Positions 25,440 to 35,541 of a stretch of 64,000 bases of DNA are shown piece after piece. The stretch is from assembly GCF_040907265.1 (NCBI RefSeq), contig NZ_JBFOHP010000002.1:7750001-7814000 (forward strand). The letters run 5' to 3'. The stretch comes from Streptomyces sclerotialus (GTDB taxonomy: Bacteria; Actinomycetota; Actinomycetes; Streptomycetales; Streptomycetaceae). Every line of letters starts with the position of its first letter. Positions within the stretch are counted from its first letter, which is position 1. A program made the position numbers and the translations under genes. The notes below the pieces were generated by a model. That model saw nothing but the letters and a program-made list of their open reading frames with translations, had not been told where the DNA came from and ran no database searches.

Positions 25440-27153
25440 ACTTTCCCGCGCCGCGTACGCCGACCTCTTCGGCCCGACCGCGGGCGACCTGGTGCGGCTG
25501 GCCGACACCGACCTGCTGATCGAGATCAGCGAGGACCGGTCCGGCGGCCCCGGGCGCAGCGGTGACGAGGCCGTCTTCGGCGGCGGCAAGGTCCTCCGCG
25601 AGTCGATGGGCCAGTCCCGGCTCTCCCGCGCGGACGGCGCGCCGGACACCGTGATCACCGGCGTGATCGTCATCGACCACTGGGGCATCGTCAAGGCCGA
25701 CGTCGGCATCCGCGACGGCCGGATCGTGGGCCTCGGCAAGGCCGGCAACCCCGACACCATGGACGGCGTCCACCCCGACCTGGTCATCGGCCCGGAGACC
25801 GAGATCATCGCCGGGCAGGGGAAGATCCTCACCGCCGGCGCCATCGACACCCACGTGCACTTCATCTGTCCCGAGCAGGCGACCGAGGCGCTGGCCTCCG
25901 GCGTCACCACGATGATCGGCGGCGGTACCGGCCCGGCGGAGGGCAGCAAGGCCACCACCATCACCCCCGGTGCCTGGCACGTCGCCCGGCTCTTCGAGGC
26001 CATGGACGCCTTTCCCGTCAACGTCGGCCTGCTCGGCAAGGGCAACACCATGTCGGCCGCATCCATGCGCGACCAGCTGCGGGCCGGCGTACTGGGCTTC
26101 AAGATCCATGAGGACTGGGGCGCCACCCCGGCCGTACTGGACGCCTGCCTGAACGTCTGCGAGGAGAGCGGAGCCCAGCTCGCGATCCACACCGACACCC
26201 TGAACGAGGCCGGCTTCCTCGGCGACACCATCGCCGCCATCGCCGGCCGCTCGATCCACGCCTTCCACGTCGAGGGCGCCGGCGGCGGCCACGCCCCCGA
26301 CATGATCGCCATGGTGTCGGAGCCGAACGTCCTGCCCGCCTCGACCAACCCGACCCGGCCGCACACCGTCAACACCGTCGAGGAACACCTCGACATGCTG
26401 ATGGTCTGCCACCACCTGAACCCCGCGGTCCCCGAGGACCTGGCCTTCGCCGAGTCCCGTATCCGGCCCTCGACCATCGCGGCCGAGGACTTCCTGCACG
26501 ACATGGGCGCCATCTCGATGATGTCGTCCGACGCGCAGGCCATGGGCCGCATCGGCGAGGTCGTGATGCGCACCTGGCAGACCGCGCACGTGATGAAGAA
26601 GCGCCGCGGCGCGCTGGAAGGCGACTTCGCCGCGGACAACAACCGGGTACGGCGGTACGTCGCGAAGTACACCATCAACCCGGCGATCGCCCAGGGCGTC
26701 GACCACGTCGTCGGCTCCGTCGAGACCGGCAAGCTCGCCGACCTCGTGCTGTGGGACCCGGCGTTCTTCGGTGTCAAACCGCGGCTGGTCATCAAGGGCG
26801 GCCAGATCGCGTACGCGCAGGTCGGCGACGCCAACGCGTCGATCCCCACCCCGCAGCCCGTGCTGCCGCGCCCGATGTTCGGCGCGATGGGCAAGGCGCC
26901 CGGCGCGAACTCGCTCAACTTCGTCTCCGAGCAGGCGGTCGAGGACGGGCTGGCCGGCCGGCTGGGCATCGCCAAGGAGCTGACGGCGATCCGCTCCACC
27001 CGCCAGGTCAGCAAGGCGTCCATGCGCAACAACGACGCGCTGCCGAAGGTCGTGGTCGATCCCGACACCTTCACGGTGACCATCGACGACGAGGTGGTCG
27101 AGCCCGCCCCCGCCGCCGAACTGCCCATGGCCCAGCGGTACTTCCTGTTCTGA
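25432..27153 (+). CDS. ureC: Urease alpha (catalytic) subunit UreC
   Basis: 573 aa from ATG 25432 inside the ureB end. All nickel-site residues are present: H141 and H143 in DTHVHFIC, carbamylated K224 in [11 protein letters not shown]253 in LAIHTDT, H279 in [13 protein letters not shown]367 in SSDAQAMGR; the mobile flap MVCHHLN holds the catalytic His. Ends in the usual PMAQRYFLF. Normal length and intact, so urease should be active once the accessory proteins load nickel. Confidence 0.98.
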   Translation: MAELSRAAYADLFGPTAGDLVRLADTDLLIEISEDRSGGPGRSGDEAVFGGGKVLRESMGQSRLSRADGAPDTVITGVIVIDHWGIVKADVGIRDGRIVGLGKAGNPDTMDGVHPDLVIGPETEIIAGQGKILTAGAIDTHVHFICPEQATEALASGVTTMIGGGTGPAEGSKATTITPGAWHVARLFEAMDAFPVNVGLLGKGNTMSAASMRDQLRAGVLGFKIHEDWGATPAVLDACLNVCEESGAQLAIHTDTLNEAGFLGDTIAAIAGRSIHAFHVEGAGGGHAPDMIAMVSEPNVLPASTNPTRPHTVNTVEEHLDMLMVCHHLNPAVPEDLAFAESRIRPSTIAAEDFLHDMGAISMMSSDAQAMGRIGEVVMRTWQTAHVMKKRRGALEGDFAADNNRVRRYVAKYTINPAIAQGVDHVVGSVETGKLADLVLWDPAFFGVKPRLVIKGGQIAYAQVGDANASIPTPQPVLPRPMFGAMGKAPGANSLNFVSEQAVEDGLAGRLGIAKELTAIRSTRQVSKASMRNNDALPKVVVDPDTFTVTIDDEVVEPAPAAELPMAQRYFLF

Positions 27154-27193
27154 TGAGCACCGCTGCCGCACCACCGACGAAGGACCGGGAACG

Positions 27194-27868
27194 ATGAGCC
27201 GCGCCGCACTCCTGGTCCTGGCCGACGGCCGCTTCCCCGCCGGCGGACACGCGCACTCCGGCGGCGCCGAACCGGCCGTGGCCGCGGGCCGGGTCACGGA
27301 CGCGGGAACGCTGGAGTCGTTCTGCCGCGGCCGGCTGCACACCGCCGGACTGGTCGCCGCCGGACTGGCCGCCGCGGCCGCCGCCGGCGCCGACCCGCTC
27401 GCCCTGGACGACGCGGCGGACGCCCGTACGCCCGTACCGGCGCTGCGTACCGTCGCGCGTAAGCTCGGCCGCCAGATGATGCGCGCGGCCCGCGCGACCT
27501 GGCCCTCGCCCGAGCTGGACGCGCTCGCCGCGGCCCGCCCCAAGGGCGCGCACCAGCCGGTCGTGCTCGGGCTCGCCGCACGCTCGGCGGGCCTGTCGCC
27601 GGAGGACGCCGCGTACGCCGTCGTGTACGAGACGGTGAGCGGCCCGGCGACCGCCGTCGTCCGCCTGCTGAGCCTGGACCCGTTCGACGCGACGGCGGTC
27701 CTCGCGCGCCTCGCCCCCGCCATGGACGCGGTGGTGGCCGAGGCCACCGCGGCAGCGGCGCGCGTCCCGCTGGAAGGCACCGCCGCGCTGCCCGCCCGGT
27801 CGGCGCCGCTGCTGGACATCACCGCCGAGCAGCACGCCGCCTGGCCGGTACGGCTGTTCGCCTCCTGA
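27194..27868 (+). CDS. ureF: Urease accessory protein UreF
   Basis: 224 aa. All-helical UreF, which with UreD and UreG loads nickel into apo-urease and gates GTP hydrolysis. Seen: [20 protein letters not shown] (family N-terminal signature), [20 protein letters not shown], and a long C-terminal helical region with [20 protein letters not shown]. 40 bp after ureC. No ureE is found in the operon, as is common in actinobacteria. Confidence 0.93.
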   Translation: MSRAALLVLADGRFPAGGHAHSGGAEPAVAAGRVTDAGTLESFCRGRLHTAGLVAAGLAAAAAAGADPLALDDAADARTPVPALRTVARKLGRQMMRAARATWPSPELDALAAARPKGAHQPVVLGLAARSAGLSPEDAAYAVVYETVSGPATAVVRLLSLDPFDATAVLARLAPAMDAVVAEATAAAARVPLEGTAALPARSAPLLDITAEQHAAWPVRLFAS

Positions 27869-27930
27869 CCACGCGGGGGACGAGCCGCCACCCGCCGCAC
27901 CACACACCACCCGCACCACACGGAGTCGCC

Positions 27931-28647
27931 ATGCATCTCGACCACGACCTCGACGAGAAGTTCCCCCACCGCCACACCTACAGCGCCGCCGCCCCGAAGC
28001 GCCCCGACGGCACCCGCCGCGCCGTACGCATCGGCCTCGGCGGCCCGGTGGGCTCCGGGAAGACCGCCACGGTGGCGGCGCTGTGCCGCGCCCTGCGCGA
28101 CACCCTCTCCATCGCCGTCGTCACCAACGACATCTACACGCGCGAGGACGCCGAATTCCTGCTCCGTGAAGCGGTGCTGCCGCCCGAGCGGATCACCGCC
28201 GTGGAGACCGGCGCCTGCCCGCACACCGCCATCCGAGACGACATCTCCGCCAATCTGGAGGCCGTCGAGGACCTGGAGGACACGTTGGCCACCGCGGAGG
28301 GCGGCCCGCTCGACCTCATCCTCGTGGAGTCCGGCGGCGACAACCTCACCGCCACCTTCTCCAAGGGCCTGGTCGACTTCCAGATCTTCGTGATCGACGT
28401 GGCCGGCGGCGACGACATCCCGCGCAAGGGCGGCCCCGGCGTCACCACCGCCGACCTGCTCGTCGTCAACAAGACCGACCTCGCCCCGTACGTCGGCTCC
28501 GACCTGGAGAGCATGGCGCGGGACGCCAAGGCGCAGCGCGGCGAACTCCCCGTCGTCTTCACCGCGATCAGGTCCGAGAACGGCGTGGCCCCGGTCGCCG
28601 ACTGGGTCCGCGAGCGCCTCGCCGAGTGGACAGCGGGCCCGGCATGA
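27931..28647 (+). CDS. ureG: Urease accessory GTPase UreG
   Basis: 238 aa. SIMIBI-class GTPase that drives nickel delivery. P-loop GGPVGSGKT (37-45), [15 protein letters not shown], the metal-binding C-P-H motif in [19 protein letters not shown]-type [11 protein letters not shown], and the guanine-specificity motif [10 protein letters not shown] are all present. The N-terminus has a His-rich start (MHLDHDL, FPHRHTY) that could hold nickel in place of UreE. Its stop overlaps the ureD start as ATGA. Confidence 0.96.
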   Translation: MHLDHDLDEKFPHRHTYSAAAPKRPDGTRRAVRIGLGGPVGSGKTATVAALCRALRDTLSIAVVTNDIYTREDAEFLLREAVLPPERITAVETGACPHTAIRDDISANLEAVEDLEDTLATAEGGPLDLILVESGGDNLTATFSKGLVDFQIFVIDVAGGDDIPRKGGPGVTTADLLVVNKTDLAPYVGSDLESMARDAKAQRGELPVVFTAIRSENGVAPVADWVRERLAEWTAGPA

Positions 28648-29483
28648 CCCTCGCGCCGCCCCCGCCCGCGCCGGTCGCGCCCGCTGAGGAAGCGCCCGCC
28701 GCCGTACCGCCGGCCCCCCGCCAGCTGCGTGCCACCGCCCGTATCACCGCGGCCGCCGCGCCGTCCGGGGTCTCCCGGCTGCCGGTGCTGGACGGCGACG
28801 GCCCGCTGGCCCTGCGCCGGCTGGCCTCGCACGACGGGGCCGCGCGGGTCTGCGTGGTCGGCGCCATGAGCGCGCCCGTGGGCGGCGACCACCTGCGCAT
28901 CGAGGCGGCCGCAGGCCCCGGCAGCGACCTGCGGGTCACGGCAGCCGCCGCGACCCTCGCGCTGCCCGGCCACCACCCGGGAACGGCCCGCTACGACGTG
29001 GCGCTGGACGTGGCCGACGGGGCCCGGCTGGACTGGCTGCCCGAGCCGCTGATCACGGCGGCCGGCAGCGACCTGATCCAGACCACCACCGTCGACCTCG
29101 CGCCCACCGCCCGGCTGGTGCTGCGCGAGGAGCAGGTGCTCGGCCGGGCCGGTGAGGACACCGGCCGGCTCGTGGCCCGGCTGACGGTCCGGCGCGCCGG
29201 CCGGGTCCTGCTGGACCAGGAGACGGCGTACGGACCCGGGGTGCCCGGCTGGGACTCGGCCGCGGTGCTCGCCGGTCACCGTGCCGTCGGCCAGCTGCTC
29301 GTCGTCGATCCGGCGTACGAGGAGGAGCCCGTACCGGTACGGGCCCTGGAGGCGCCGGACGGCGCGGGCCAGGCCGTGGTCACTCCGCTCGCCGGCCCCG
29401 CCGCTCTGGTCACCGCCGTCGCGCCGGACGCCCTGGCCGTCCGGCGGCTCCTCGACGCGGCCGGGATTCCTACGGGTTGGTAA
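28644..29483 (+). CDS. ureD: Urease accessory protein UreD (UreH)
   Basis: 279 aa from the ATG that overlaps the ureG stop; an earlier in-frame ATG at 28626 is possible. Scaffold that holds apo-urease with UreF and UreG during nickel loading. Family features: [47 protein letters not shown]-type [14 protein letters not shown], and [12 protein letters not shown] Pro/Ala-rich N-terminal stretch (about 1-30) is not conserved. Last gene of the operon. Confidence 0.92.
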   Translation: MTLAPPPPAPVAPAEEAPAAVPPAPRQLRATARITAAAAPSGVSRLPVLDGDGPLALRRLASHDGAARVCVVGAMSAPVGGDHLRIEAAAGPGSDLRVTAAAATLALPGHHPGTARYDVALDVADGARLDWLPEPLITAAGSDLIQTTTVDLAPTARLVLREEQVLGRAGEDTGRLVARLTVRRAGRVLLDQETAYGPGVPGWDSAAVLAGHRAVGQLLVVDPAYEEEPVPVRALEAPDGAGQAVVTPLAGPAALVTAVAPDALAVRRLLDAAGIPTGW

Positions 29484-29491
29484 AGAAATAG

Positions 29492-29515
29492 CCGTCCGGT
29501 CTTTTCATCGGACGG
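29492..29515 (+). terminator. Hairpin after ureD
   Basis: CCGTCCG / CGGACGG with a 10-nt loop, just after the urease operon stop and before the secreted peptidase gene. Confidence 0.5.
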
Positions 29516-29593
29516 ACGTACGAGACAGGATCCCCCTGCAGCTCTGTGATCATCGCCGCCACGAGTGGCGCACCATGCAGGGGGAACATCCAC

Positions 29594-31174
29594 GTGAGAC
29601 GTACAGCAGCGCTCGGCGCCGCCGGAAGCCTGGTGGCCGGCGCGCTCATAGCCGGCGCCATCGCCGCCACGCCCGCCAGCGCCGGCGTGCAGCACCAGAA
29701 GGGCTCCGCCGAGGACCGCGGCGTCAAGGCCGCCGCGGCCCGCGCCGCGAAGGCGGGCATCGACTGGCAGACCTGTCCGAAGGACTGGGGCCTGGACGCC
29801 CCGATCCAGTGCGGGTTCGTGACCGTGCCGGTCGACTACGCCAAGCCCGACGGCAAGAAGATCAAGATCGCGGTGGACCGGGCCAGGAGCACCGGCACCA
29901 AGGACGAGCGCCAGGGCTCCCTGGTCTACAACCCCGGCGGCCCCGGCGGCTCAGGTCTCCGCTTCCCGACCCGGGTGACCACCAAAAACCCGATCTACGC
30001 CAAGATGGCGAAGGCCTACGACTTCGTCGGCTTCGACCCGCGCGGCGTCGGCCACTCGGCCCCCATCTCCTGCGCGGATCCGCAGGAGTTCGTCAAGGCC
30101 CCCAAGGCCGACCCGGTGCCGGACAGCGAGGCCGACAAGCGGGCCCAGCGCAAGCTCGCCGCGGAGTACGCCGACGGCTGCAAGGAGCGCAGCGGCGACC
30201 TGCTCAAGTACCTGACGACGCCGAACACCGTCCGTGACCTGGACGTCATCCGCGCGGCCCTGGGCGACAAGAAGCTCAACTACCTCGGTGTCTCCTACGG
30301 CACGTACATCGGCGCCGTCTACGCCACGCTCTTCCCCGGCCACGTGCGCCGGATGGTCGTCGACTCCGTCGTGAACCCCTCGCGCGAGAAGATCTGGTAC
30401 CAGGCCAACCTCGACCAGGACATCGCCTTCGAGACCCGCTGGGGCGACTGGAAGAAGTGGGTCGCGAAGAACGACGCGACCTACCACATCGGCGACACCC
30501 CCGAGAAGGTCCAGGCGCAGTGGGAGAAGCTGCGCGCGGCCGCGAAGAAGTCCCCGCTCGGCGGCCAGGTCGGCCCGGCCGAGCTCACCGGATTCTTCCA
30601 GAACGCGCCGTACTACGACTCCATGTGGGCGCCGGTCGCCAAGGCCTGGAGCGCGTACGTCGCCGGTGACGAGAAGCCGCTGATCGAGAACGCCGCGCCC
30701 GACATGAGCGACAAGGCCGGCAACATCTCCGCGGAGAACGGCAACGCGGTCTACACGGCCGTGGAGTGCAACGACGCCAAGTGGCCCACGAGCTGGCAGC
30801 GCTGGGACCGCGACAACACCCGCATCCACCAGCAGGCCCCGTTCATGACGTGGTCCAACGCCTGGATGAACCTGCCCTGCGCCACGTGGCCGGAGAAGCA
30901 GCAGACCCCGGTGAACGTCAAGACCGGCAAGGGCCTGCCCAGCGTGCTGATCGTGCAGAGCGAGCGGGACGCCGCGACCCCGTACGAGGGCGCGGTCGAG
31001 CTGCACCGCCGCCTGGCGGGCTCGCGCCTGATCACCGAGAAGGACGCCGGCTCGCACGGCGTCACCGGCCAGGTCAACCCCTGCATCAACGACCGCGTCG
31101 ACGCGTACTTCGTGGACGGCAGGACCGGCGCCAAGGACGTGACGTGCGCGCCGCACGCCACGCCGAAGCCGTAA
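29594..31174 (+). CDS. Secreted tripeptidyl aminopeptidase (alpha/beta hydrolase)
   Basis: 526 aa from GTG 29594 with a GGGGGAA box. Signal peptide about 1-32 (RRTAALGAAGSLVAGALIAG then ATPASAG). Alpha/beta hydrolase of the SlpD/SlpE/Tap family: oxyanion region YNPGGPGGSGLRF, nucleophile Ser in NYLGVSYGTYIGAVYA, Asp in VQSERDAATPYEGA, His in DAGSHGVTGQVNPC; the TAP C-terminal domain is present (CINDRVDAYFVDG). Released to the medium, cuts tripeptides from N-termini. A strong terminator follows. Confidence 0.92.
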   Translation: MRRTAALGAAGSLVAGALIAGAIAATPASAGVQHQKGSAEDRGVKAAAARAAKAGIDWQTCPKDWGLDAPIQCGFVTVPVDYAKPDGKKIKIAVDRARSTGTKDERQGSLVYNPGGPGGSGLRFPTRVTTKNPIYAKMAKAYDFVGFDPRGVGHSAPISCADPQEFVKAPKADPVPDSEADKRAQRKLAAEYADGCKERSGDLLKYLTTPNTVRDLDVIRAALGDKKLNYLGVSYGTYIGAVYATLFPGHVRRMVVDSVVNPSREKIWYQANLDQDIAFETRWGDWKKWVAKNDATYHIGDTPEKVQAQWEKLRAAAKKSPLGGQVGPAELTGFFQNAPYYDSMWAPVAKAWSAYVAGDEKPLIENAAPDMSDKAGNISAENGNAVYTAVECNDAKWPTSWQRWDRDNTRIHQQAPFMTWSNAWMNLPCATWPEKQQTPVNVKTGKGLPSVLIVQSERDAATPYEGAVELHRRLAGSRLITEKDAGSHGVTGQVNPCINDRVDAYFVDGRTGAKDVTCAPHATPKP

Positions 31175-31206
31175 CCGGCAGCGACGGAACGGCACGGCGT
31201 ACCTGG

Positions 31207-31243
31207 GACGGGGCGCCCGGGAGACCTTCCCGGGCGCCCCGTC
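31207..31243. terminator. Strong terminator hairpin after the tripeptidyl aminopeptidase gene
   Basis: 16-bp perfect arms GACGGGGCGCCCGGGA and TCCCGGGCGCCCCGTC with a 5-nt loop, between converging genes. Confidence 0.9.
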
Positions 31244-31263
31244 CGCATGTGCCCTGCCCCTCC

Positions 31264-32103
31264 TCAGGCGAAGACGTCCGAGAACGGCTGCCGGACCGGG
31301 GACGGCGTACGGCGGTCCAGCACCGCGAAGACGACACGGCGGAAACGGCCGTGGAAGCGGCCGCCGGGGAGCAGCGGCGCGGCGAACGCGGCCGCCACGT
31401 CGGCCGGGCGGTTCCGGAAGACGCCGCAGCCCCAGGCGCCCAGCACCAGCGCGCGGTGTCCGCTCGCCGCCGCGACCTCCAGCACCCGCTCGGCCCGCGT
31501 GGCCAGCGCGCCCGGTACGGCCGCGACCTCGCCGGGCCGCCGTTGCGCGATCACCCCGGCGTTCGGCGCGGCCGAGGTCAGGAAGCCCGCCTCGTACGGC
31601 TCGACGAGCAGCCGCCCGCGGTCGTCCCGGAAGACCGGCACGCCGGGGGAGAGGATCACCCGGTCGCTGTAGAAGGGGCTGGGCTCGGCCCGGTGCGCGG
31701 CGTAGAACTCCGGCACCTCCCGCAGACAGCTGTAGAGGGCCGAGCCCCGGCACACCGCTTCCTCCTGCGCCTGCGCGCCGTTGAGGTAACCGCCGCCGGG
31801 GTTGCGCGCCGAGGCGAAGTTCAGGATCGCGACCGGCCCGTACCCGCCCTCCCGCGCGGCCGCCGCGAGCCGCAGCCCGGCCGCGAGGCTGCCCTCGTCC
31901 GTCACCTCGAACGCCGTGCTGCCGTCGGCGCCGGCCGGAGACGGCGCGACGGCCACCGGCTCCGGCCCGTACAGCCGCGTCCCCGCCCGCGCGCGGGCCA
32001 CCGCCGCGCCGATCTCCCACCTGCGCCCGCCGGGCGCCACGTACGAACCCGTCGCGACGATCTCCTCCGTCTCCTGCGCCATACCGCGCAGCCGGGCACT
32101 CAT
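31264..32103 (-). CDS. PARG-like ADP-ribose glycohydrolase (TIGR02452/DUF2263)
   Basis: 279 aa from ATG 32103. Bacterial-type poly(ADP-ribose) glycohydrolase built on a macrodomain. The family signature G-G-G-x(6-8)-Q-E-E is intact: GGG at 103-105 and QEE at 113-115 in NPGGGYLNGAQAQEEAVCRG. NFASARNPGG before it and VLGAWGCGVFRNRP near the C-terminus are the ADP-ribose-binding strands. These enzymes remove ADP-ribose from proteins or nucleic acids. No ADP-ribosyltransferase gene is visible nearby. It lies 84 bp downstream of plsC on the same strand. Confidence 0.9.
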   Translation of the reverse strand: MSARLRGMAQETEEIVATGSYVAPGGRRWEIGAAVARARAGTRLYGPEPVAVAPSPAGADGSTAFEVTDEGSLAAGLRLAAAAREGGYGPVAILNFASARNPGGGYLNGAQAQEEAVCRGSALYSCLREVPEFYAAHRAEPSPFYSDRVILSPGVPVFRDDRGRLLVEPYEAGFLTSAAPNAGVIAQRRPGEVAAVPGALATRAERVLEVAAASGHRALVLGAWGCGVFRNRPADVAAAFAAPLLPGGRFHGRFRRVVFAVLDRRTPSPVRQPFSDVFA

Positions 32104-32187
32104 CGCGCTCCGTCCCCCGTCCTTATGCGTCGTCCGTCGTTCATGATCGACGAGGCTAGAAGGAGCGGCGCGCCCGCCGCGACGCAA

Positions 32188-32910
32188 TTAACGGCCCGCG
32201 TCCTGCTCGTCCTGCTGCGGATGGCGGTGCGCCTGCTGCTGGGCGGCCTTGGCGTCGGGTGCGTACATGTCGACGTACTCCTGCCCCGACAGCTTCATGA
32301 TCTCGTACATGATCTCGTCGGTGACGGCGCGCAGCGCGGCGTGCTCCGACGTCAGGTCCGCGTACCGGGAGAAATCCATCGGCTCCCCGAAGCGGATCGT
32401 GACGCGGATGGCGCGCGGCAGCCGCCGCCCGGCGGGCTGGGCCTCGAACGTGCCGATCACCGCGCACGGCACCACCGGCACCCCGGCTTCCAGGGCCATC
32501 GCCGCGACGCCGGTGCGGCCCTTGTAGAGCCGCCCGTCGTGCGAGCGCGTGCCCTCGGGGTAGATGCCCAGCAGCCGGCCCTTGCGGAGCACGTTCACGC
32601 CGGACCTGATCGCGGCGCGCGACGCCTTGCCGCCGGACCGGTCCACCGGAATCTGCCCGACGCCCCGGAAGAAGGCCGCGGTCAGCCGCCCTTTGAGACC
32701 GGGACCCGTGAAGTACTCGGACTTGGCCAGGAAGGTGACTCTGCGCGGCACGATCGCGGGCATCACGAAATGGTCGGCGAAGGACAGATGATTGCCGGCG
32801 ATGATCGCCGCTCCGTCCTCGGGTATGTGCTCCAGCCCTTCCACTCTGGGCCGGAAGACCACCCGCAACAGCGGCCCCAGGACCACGTACTTGAGCACCT
32901 GGTAGAACAC
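32188..32910 (-). CDS. plsC: 1-acyl-sn-glycerol-3-phosphate acyltransferase (PlsC family)
   Basis: 240 aa from GTG 32910 with AGGAGGGGG upstream. Membrane-associated acyltransferase that makes phosphatidic acid from lysophosphatidate. Motif I H41-x4-D46 in AGNHLSFADHFV, motif III in GIYPEGTRSHDGRLYKG (EGTR 119-122), motif IV VPVVPCAVIGT. An N-terminal hydrophobic stretch (YQVLKYVVLGPLLRVVF) can anchor it. The C-terminus is Gln/His-rich. Streptomyces have several copies, so this may not be the main one. Divergent from catalase. Confidence 0.9.
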   Translation of the reverse strand: MFYQVLKYVVLGPLLRVVFRPRVEGLEHIPEDGAAIIAGNHLSFADHFVMPAIVPRRVTFLAKSEYFTGPGLKGRLTAAFFRGVGQIPVDRSGGKASRAAIRSGVNVLRKGRLLGIYPEGTRSHDGRLYKGRTGVAAMALEAGVPVVPCAVIGTFEAQPAGRRLPRAIRVTIRFGEPMDFSRYADLTSEHAALRAVTDEIMYEIMKLSGQEYVDMYAPDAKAAQQQAHRHPQQDEQDAGR

Positions 32911-33338
32911 GCCTTCCCCCTCCTCCTGCCGACCCTGCTCAACACCGTTGTTTTTGCAGGTCAGCTGCGTTGTGAGGGTCAGAAGTGTAGGTGTGTGCAC
33001 GGGTGACCGGCACCACGTCCGTGACACCTTCCGGTTTCACAGTTCCATTCCGGACTCATGGCGGGCAAAGGAACAGACCCGGAATGAGGGAGATCCGGCC
33101 ATACGGGTCTGACACCGGCATGCGCCCGCCGCACCTCCGGCCCGCACCCGGGAACTCCTCCGGGAGGGGACGCCGGCCGAACCGCCCTGTTCCTGACGCC
33201 TGGCAGACGCTGGGCCGACCGGATGCAGGCCAAAAAGGTGAACTTCTGCACTAATGCCGCCCGAATGGGTACCCCTGTTCTCCCGAGCGCTATCCCTACG
33301 GCGCGGACCGAGCGCCTTCGAGTGCTGAAGGAAGAGCA
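32911..33338. other. Divergent plsC/catalase control region
   Basis: 428 bp with no gene seen. Contains a GGGTAC element at 33267-33272, which fits the -10 word of Streptomyces SigB-type promoters (GNNTN14-16GGGTAY), 67 bp before the catalase start; the -35 half is not convincing. No Fur/CatR operator could be made out. Confidence 0.4.
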
Positions 33339-34997
33339 GTGACAGATGTAGCAAGCCAGGGGTCCGCCCCCGGCGACGACCGCCCCGTACTCACCAATCG
33401 TCAGGGCCACCCGGTCTACGACAACCAGAATCAGCGGACGGTCGGTGCGCGAGGACCGGCCACTCTGGAGAACTACCAGTTCCTGGAGAAGATCAGTCAC
33501 TTCGACCGCGAGCGCATCCCCGAACGGGTCGTACACGCCCGCGGGGTGACTGCCTACGGCTACTTCGAGAGCTACGGGAAGTGGGGCGACGAGCCCATCG
33601 GCCGCTATACGCGGGCCAAGCTGTTCCAGGAGCGCGGCAAGCGCACCGACGTGGCAGTGCGGTTCTCCACCGTCATCGGCGGCCGGGACTCGTCCGAAGC
33701 CGCCCGCGACCCGCGTGGCTTCGCCGTGAAGTTCTACACCGAGGACGGCAACTGGGACCTGGTCGGCAACAATCTGGGCGTGTTCTTCATCCGGGACGCG
33801 ATCAAGTTCCCCGACGTCATCCACGCCCTCAAGCCCGACCCGGTGACGCACGAGCAGAAGCCGGCCCGGATCTTCGACTTCATGTCGCAGACCCCCGAGT
33901 CGATGCACATGCTCGTCAACCTCTTCAGCCCCCGCGGCATCCCCGCCGACTACCGCCACATGCAGGGCTTCGGCGTCAACACCTACAAGTGGGTGAACGA
34001 CGAGGGCAGGACCGTCCTGGTCAAGTACCACTGGCTGCCCAAGCAGGGCGTGCGCAGCATGACCGAGGAGGACGCGGCCAACGTACAGGCCGGGGAGCTC
34101 GGCCACGCGACCAAGGACCTGTACGAGGCGGTCCGGCGCGGCGACCACCCCGAGTGGGAGCTGGTCGTCCAGATGATGGACGACCACGATCACCCCGAGC
34201 TGGACTTCGATCCGCTGGACGACACCAAGACCTGGCCGGAGCAGGACTTCCCGCCGAAGCCCGTGGGCCGGATGGTGCTGAACCGCATGCCGGACAACTA
34301 CTTCGCCGAGAACGAGCAGATCTCCTTCGGCACCGGCGTCCTCGTCGACGGCCTGGACTTCTCCGACGACAAGATGCTCGTCGGGCGGACCTTCTCGTAC
34401 AGCGACACCCAGCGGTACCGCGTCGGCCCGAACTACCTCCAGCTGCCGGTCAACCGCGCCAAGAACGCCAAGGTCCGCACCAACCAGCGGGACGGCCTGA
34501 TGGCGTACGAGCAGGACCAGCACGGGGAGAACCCGGAGGTCAACTACGAGCCGTCGATCACCGGCGGGCTGCACGAGGGCCAGTACCCGACCCACGACGA
34601 GCAGGGCCCGGAGATCCGGGGCCGCCTCACCCGCAAGCGCATCCCGCGCACCAACGACTACCTCCAGGCGGGCCAGCGGTACTGCCTCATGGAGGACTGG
34701 GAGCGCGACGAGCTGGTCAACAACTTCATCAACCTCATCTCCCAGGCCGACCGCAAGGTCCAGGAGCGGATGGTGTGGCACTTCCTGCTGGTCGAGAACG
34801 ACCTGGGCCTCCGGGTCGGCAAGGGACTCGGCATCGGCCCGCAGGACGTCGCCCACCTGGAGCCGCTGGCCAGCCAGGACCTGACGGAGGAGGACCGCAA
34901 GCGGCTGTCCCACCTCGGCGACAACCCGCCGCGGGACGTCTCAGGGCTCACCATGACGCACTGCGTCCCCGATGAGCGGCATGTCGTCACCCGCTGA
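33339..34997 (+). CDS. Monofunctional heme catalase
   Basis: 552 aa, GTG start with an AAGGAAGAG box. Breaks down hydrogen peroxide. Distal His H66 in [15 protein letters not shown], distal Asn in [15 protein letters not shown], and proximal heme ligand Tyr Y354 in [15 protein letters not shown] are all present. The full C-terminal region to about 500 is intact, with a tail rich in charged residues. This length is longer than small-subunit catalases (about 485) yet lacks the flavodoxin-like domain of large ones. Cytosolic. Followed by a terminator. Confidence 0.95.
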   Translation: MTDVASQGSAPGDDRPVLTNRQGHPVYDNQNQRTVGARGPATLENYQFLEKISHFDRERIPERVVHARGVTAYGYFESYGKWGDEPIGRYTRAKLFQERGKRTDVAVRFSTVIGGRDSSEAARDPRGFAVKFYTEDGNWDLVGNNLGVFFIRDAIKFPDVIHALKPDPVTHEQKPARIFDFMSQTPESMHMLVNLFSPRGIPADYRHMQGFGVNTYKWVNDEGRTVLVKYHWLPKQGVRSMTEEDAANVQAGELGHATKDLYEAVRRGDHPEWELVVQMMDDHDHPELDFDPLDDTKTWPEQDFPPKPVGRMVLNRMPDNYFAENEQISFGTGVLVDGLDFSDDKMLVGRTFSYSDTQRYRVGPNYLQLPVNRAKNAKVRTNQRDGLMAYEQDQHGENPEVNYEPSITGGLHEGQYPTHDEQGPEIRGRLTRKRIPRTNDYLQAGQRYCLMEDWERDELVNNFINLISQADRKVQERMVWHFLLVENDLGLRVGKGLGIGPQDVAHLEPLASQDLTEEDRKRLSHLGDNPPRDVSGLTMTHCVPDERHVVTR

Positions 34998-35029
34998 CGG
35001 GCACCGGTGAACGAACGGACGATGCCCCG

Positions 35030-35069
35030 GGGCGCGGCTCCCGCCGGACCTCCGGAGGGAGCCGCGCCC
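35030..35069 (+). terminator. Terminator after catalase
   Basis: 13-bp arms GGGCGCGGCTCCC and GGGAGCCGCGCCC with a 14-nt loop, 33 bp after the catalase stop. Confidence 0.85.
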
Positions 35070-35127
35070 TCGGCGCGAGGTGGTCCCCCTCCGGCGAGGG
35101 GCGCCACGGGAGGAGGACCGGCCACAC

Positions 35128-35433
35128 ATGGCAGCGGCGAAGCGGTACGCGGTCGCGGCATCGGGGCAGTGGGTGGACGAGGAGGACGGCCGCCGGCTGC
35201 CTGCGGGCGAGGTGCACGCCTGGGAGCAGGGCCTGAACCAGACCGTCTGCGGTCTCTCGCTCAGCCGCTCCCAGCTGGCACGGTTCCCCCACGTCGGCTG
35301 GCCCGACATCCTCCCCGAATCCGGCGGAGCCGCCGACCGCGTCCGACGCGTCTGCCCCCGCTGCGCATCCGTCGCCGGCCGCCGCGGCCCCGACGCCCGC
35401 CCCCGCTGGTCCCGGACCGACCCACGGCCCTGA
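35128..35433 (+). CDS. Hypothetical protein with a C-terminal Cys-x-x-Cys pair
   Basis: 101 aa from ATG 35128 with GGGAGGAGG upstream. Begins AAAKRYAVAASGQWVDEEDG, followed by EVHAWEQGLNQTVCGLSLSR, then WPDILPESGG and RVCPRCASVAGRR. The single Cys in TVCGL plus the CPRC pair could bind a metal or form a disulfide. Short proteins of this look are common in Streptomyces, but I assign no function. Stands between the catalase terminator and the Tat-exported hydrolase gene. Confidence 0.65.
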   Translation: MAAAKRYAVAASGQWVDEEDGRRLPAGEVHAWEQGLNQTVCGLSLSRSQLARFPHVGWPDILPESGGAADRVRRVCPRCASVAGRRGPDARPRWSRTDPRP

Positions 35434-35541
35434 GGGTGCTGCTCGGCCGCCCGCTCCTGAACTCCCGCATCGGGCGCGGGGGTTGACGTATCGTGGTCGC
35501 GTTTCGACTCGTGTGCCATGACGGTCCTCAGGAGAATGCCC

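Noticed and set aside
25207..28224. 1005-codon open frame antisense to ureB-ureC-ureF-ureG
   Set aside because: High-GC DNA leaves opposite-strand frames open. Sense-strand urease genes show full conserved motifs; the antisense product is low-complexity.
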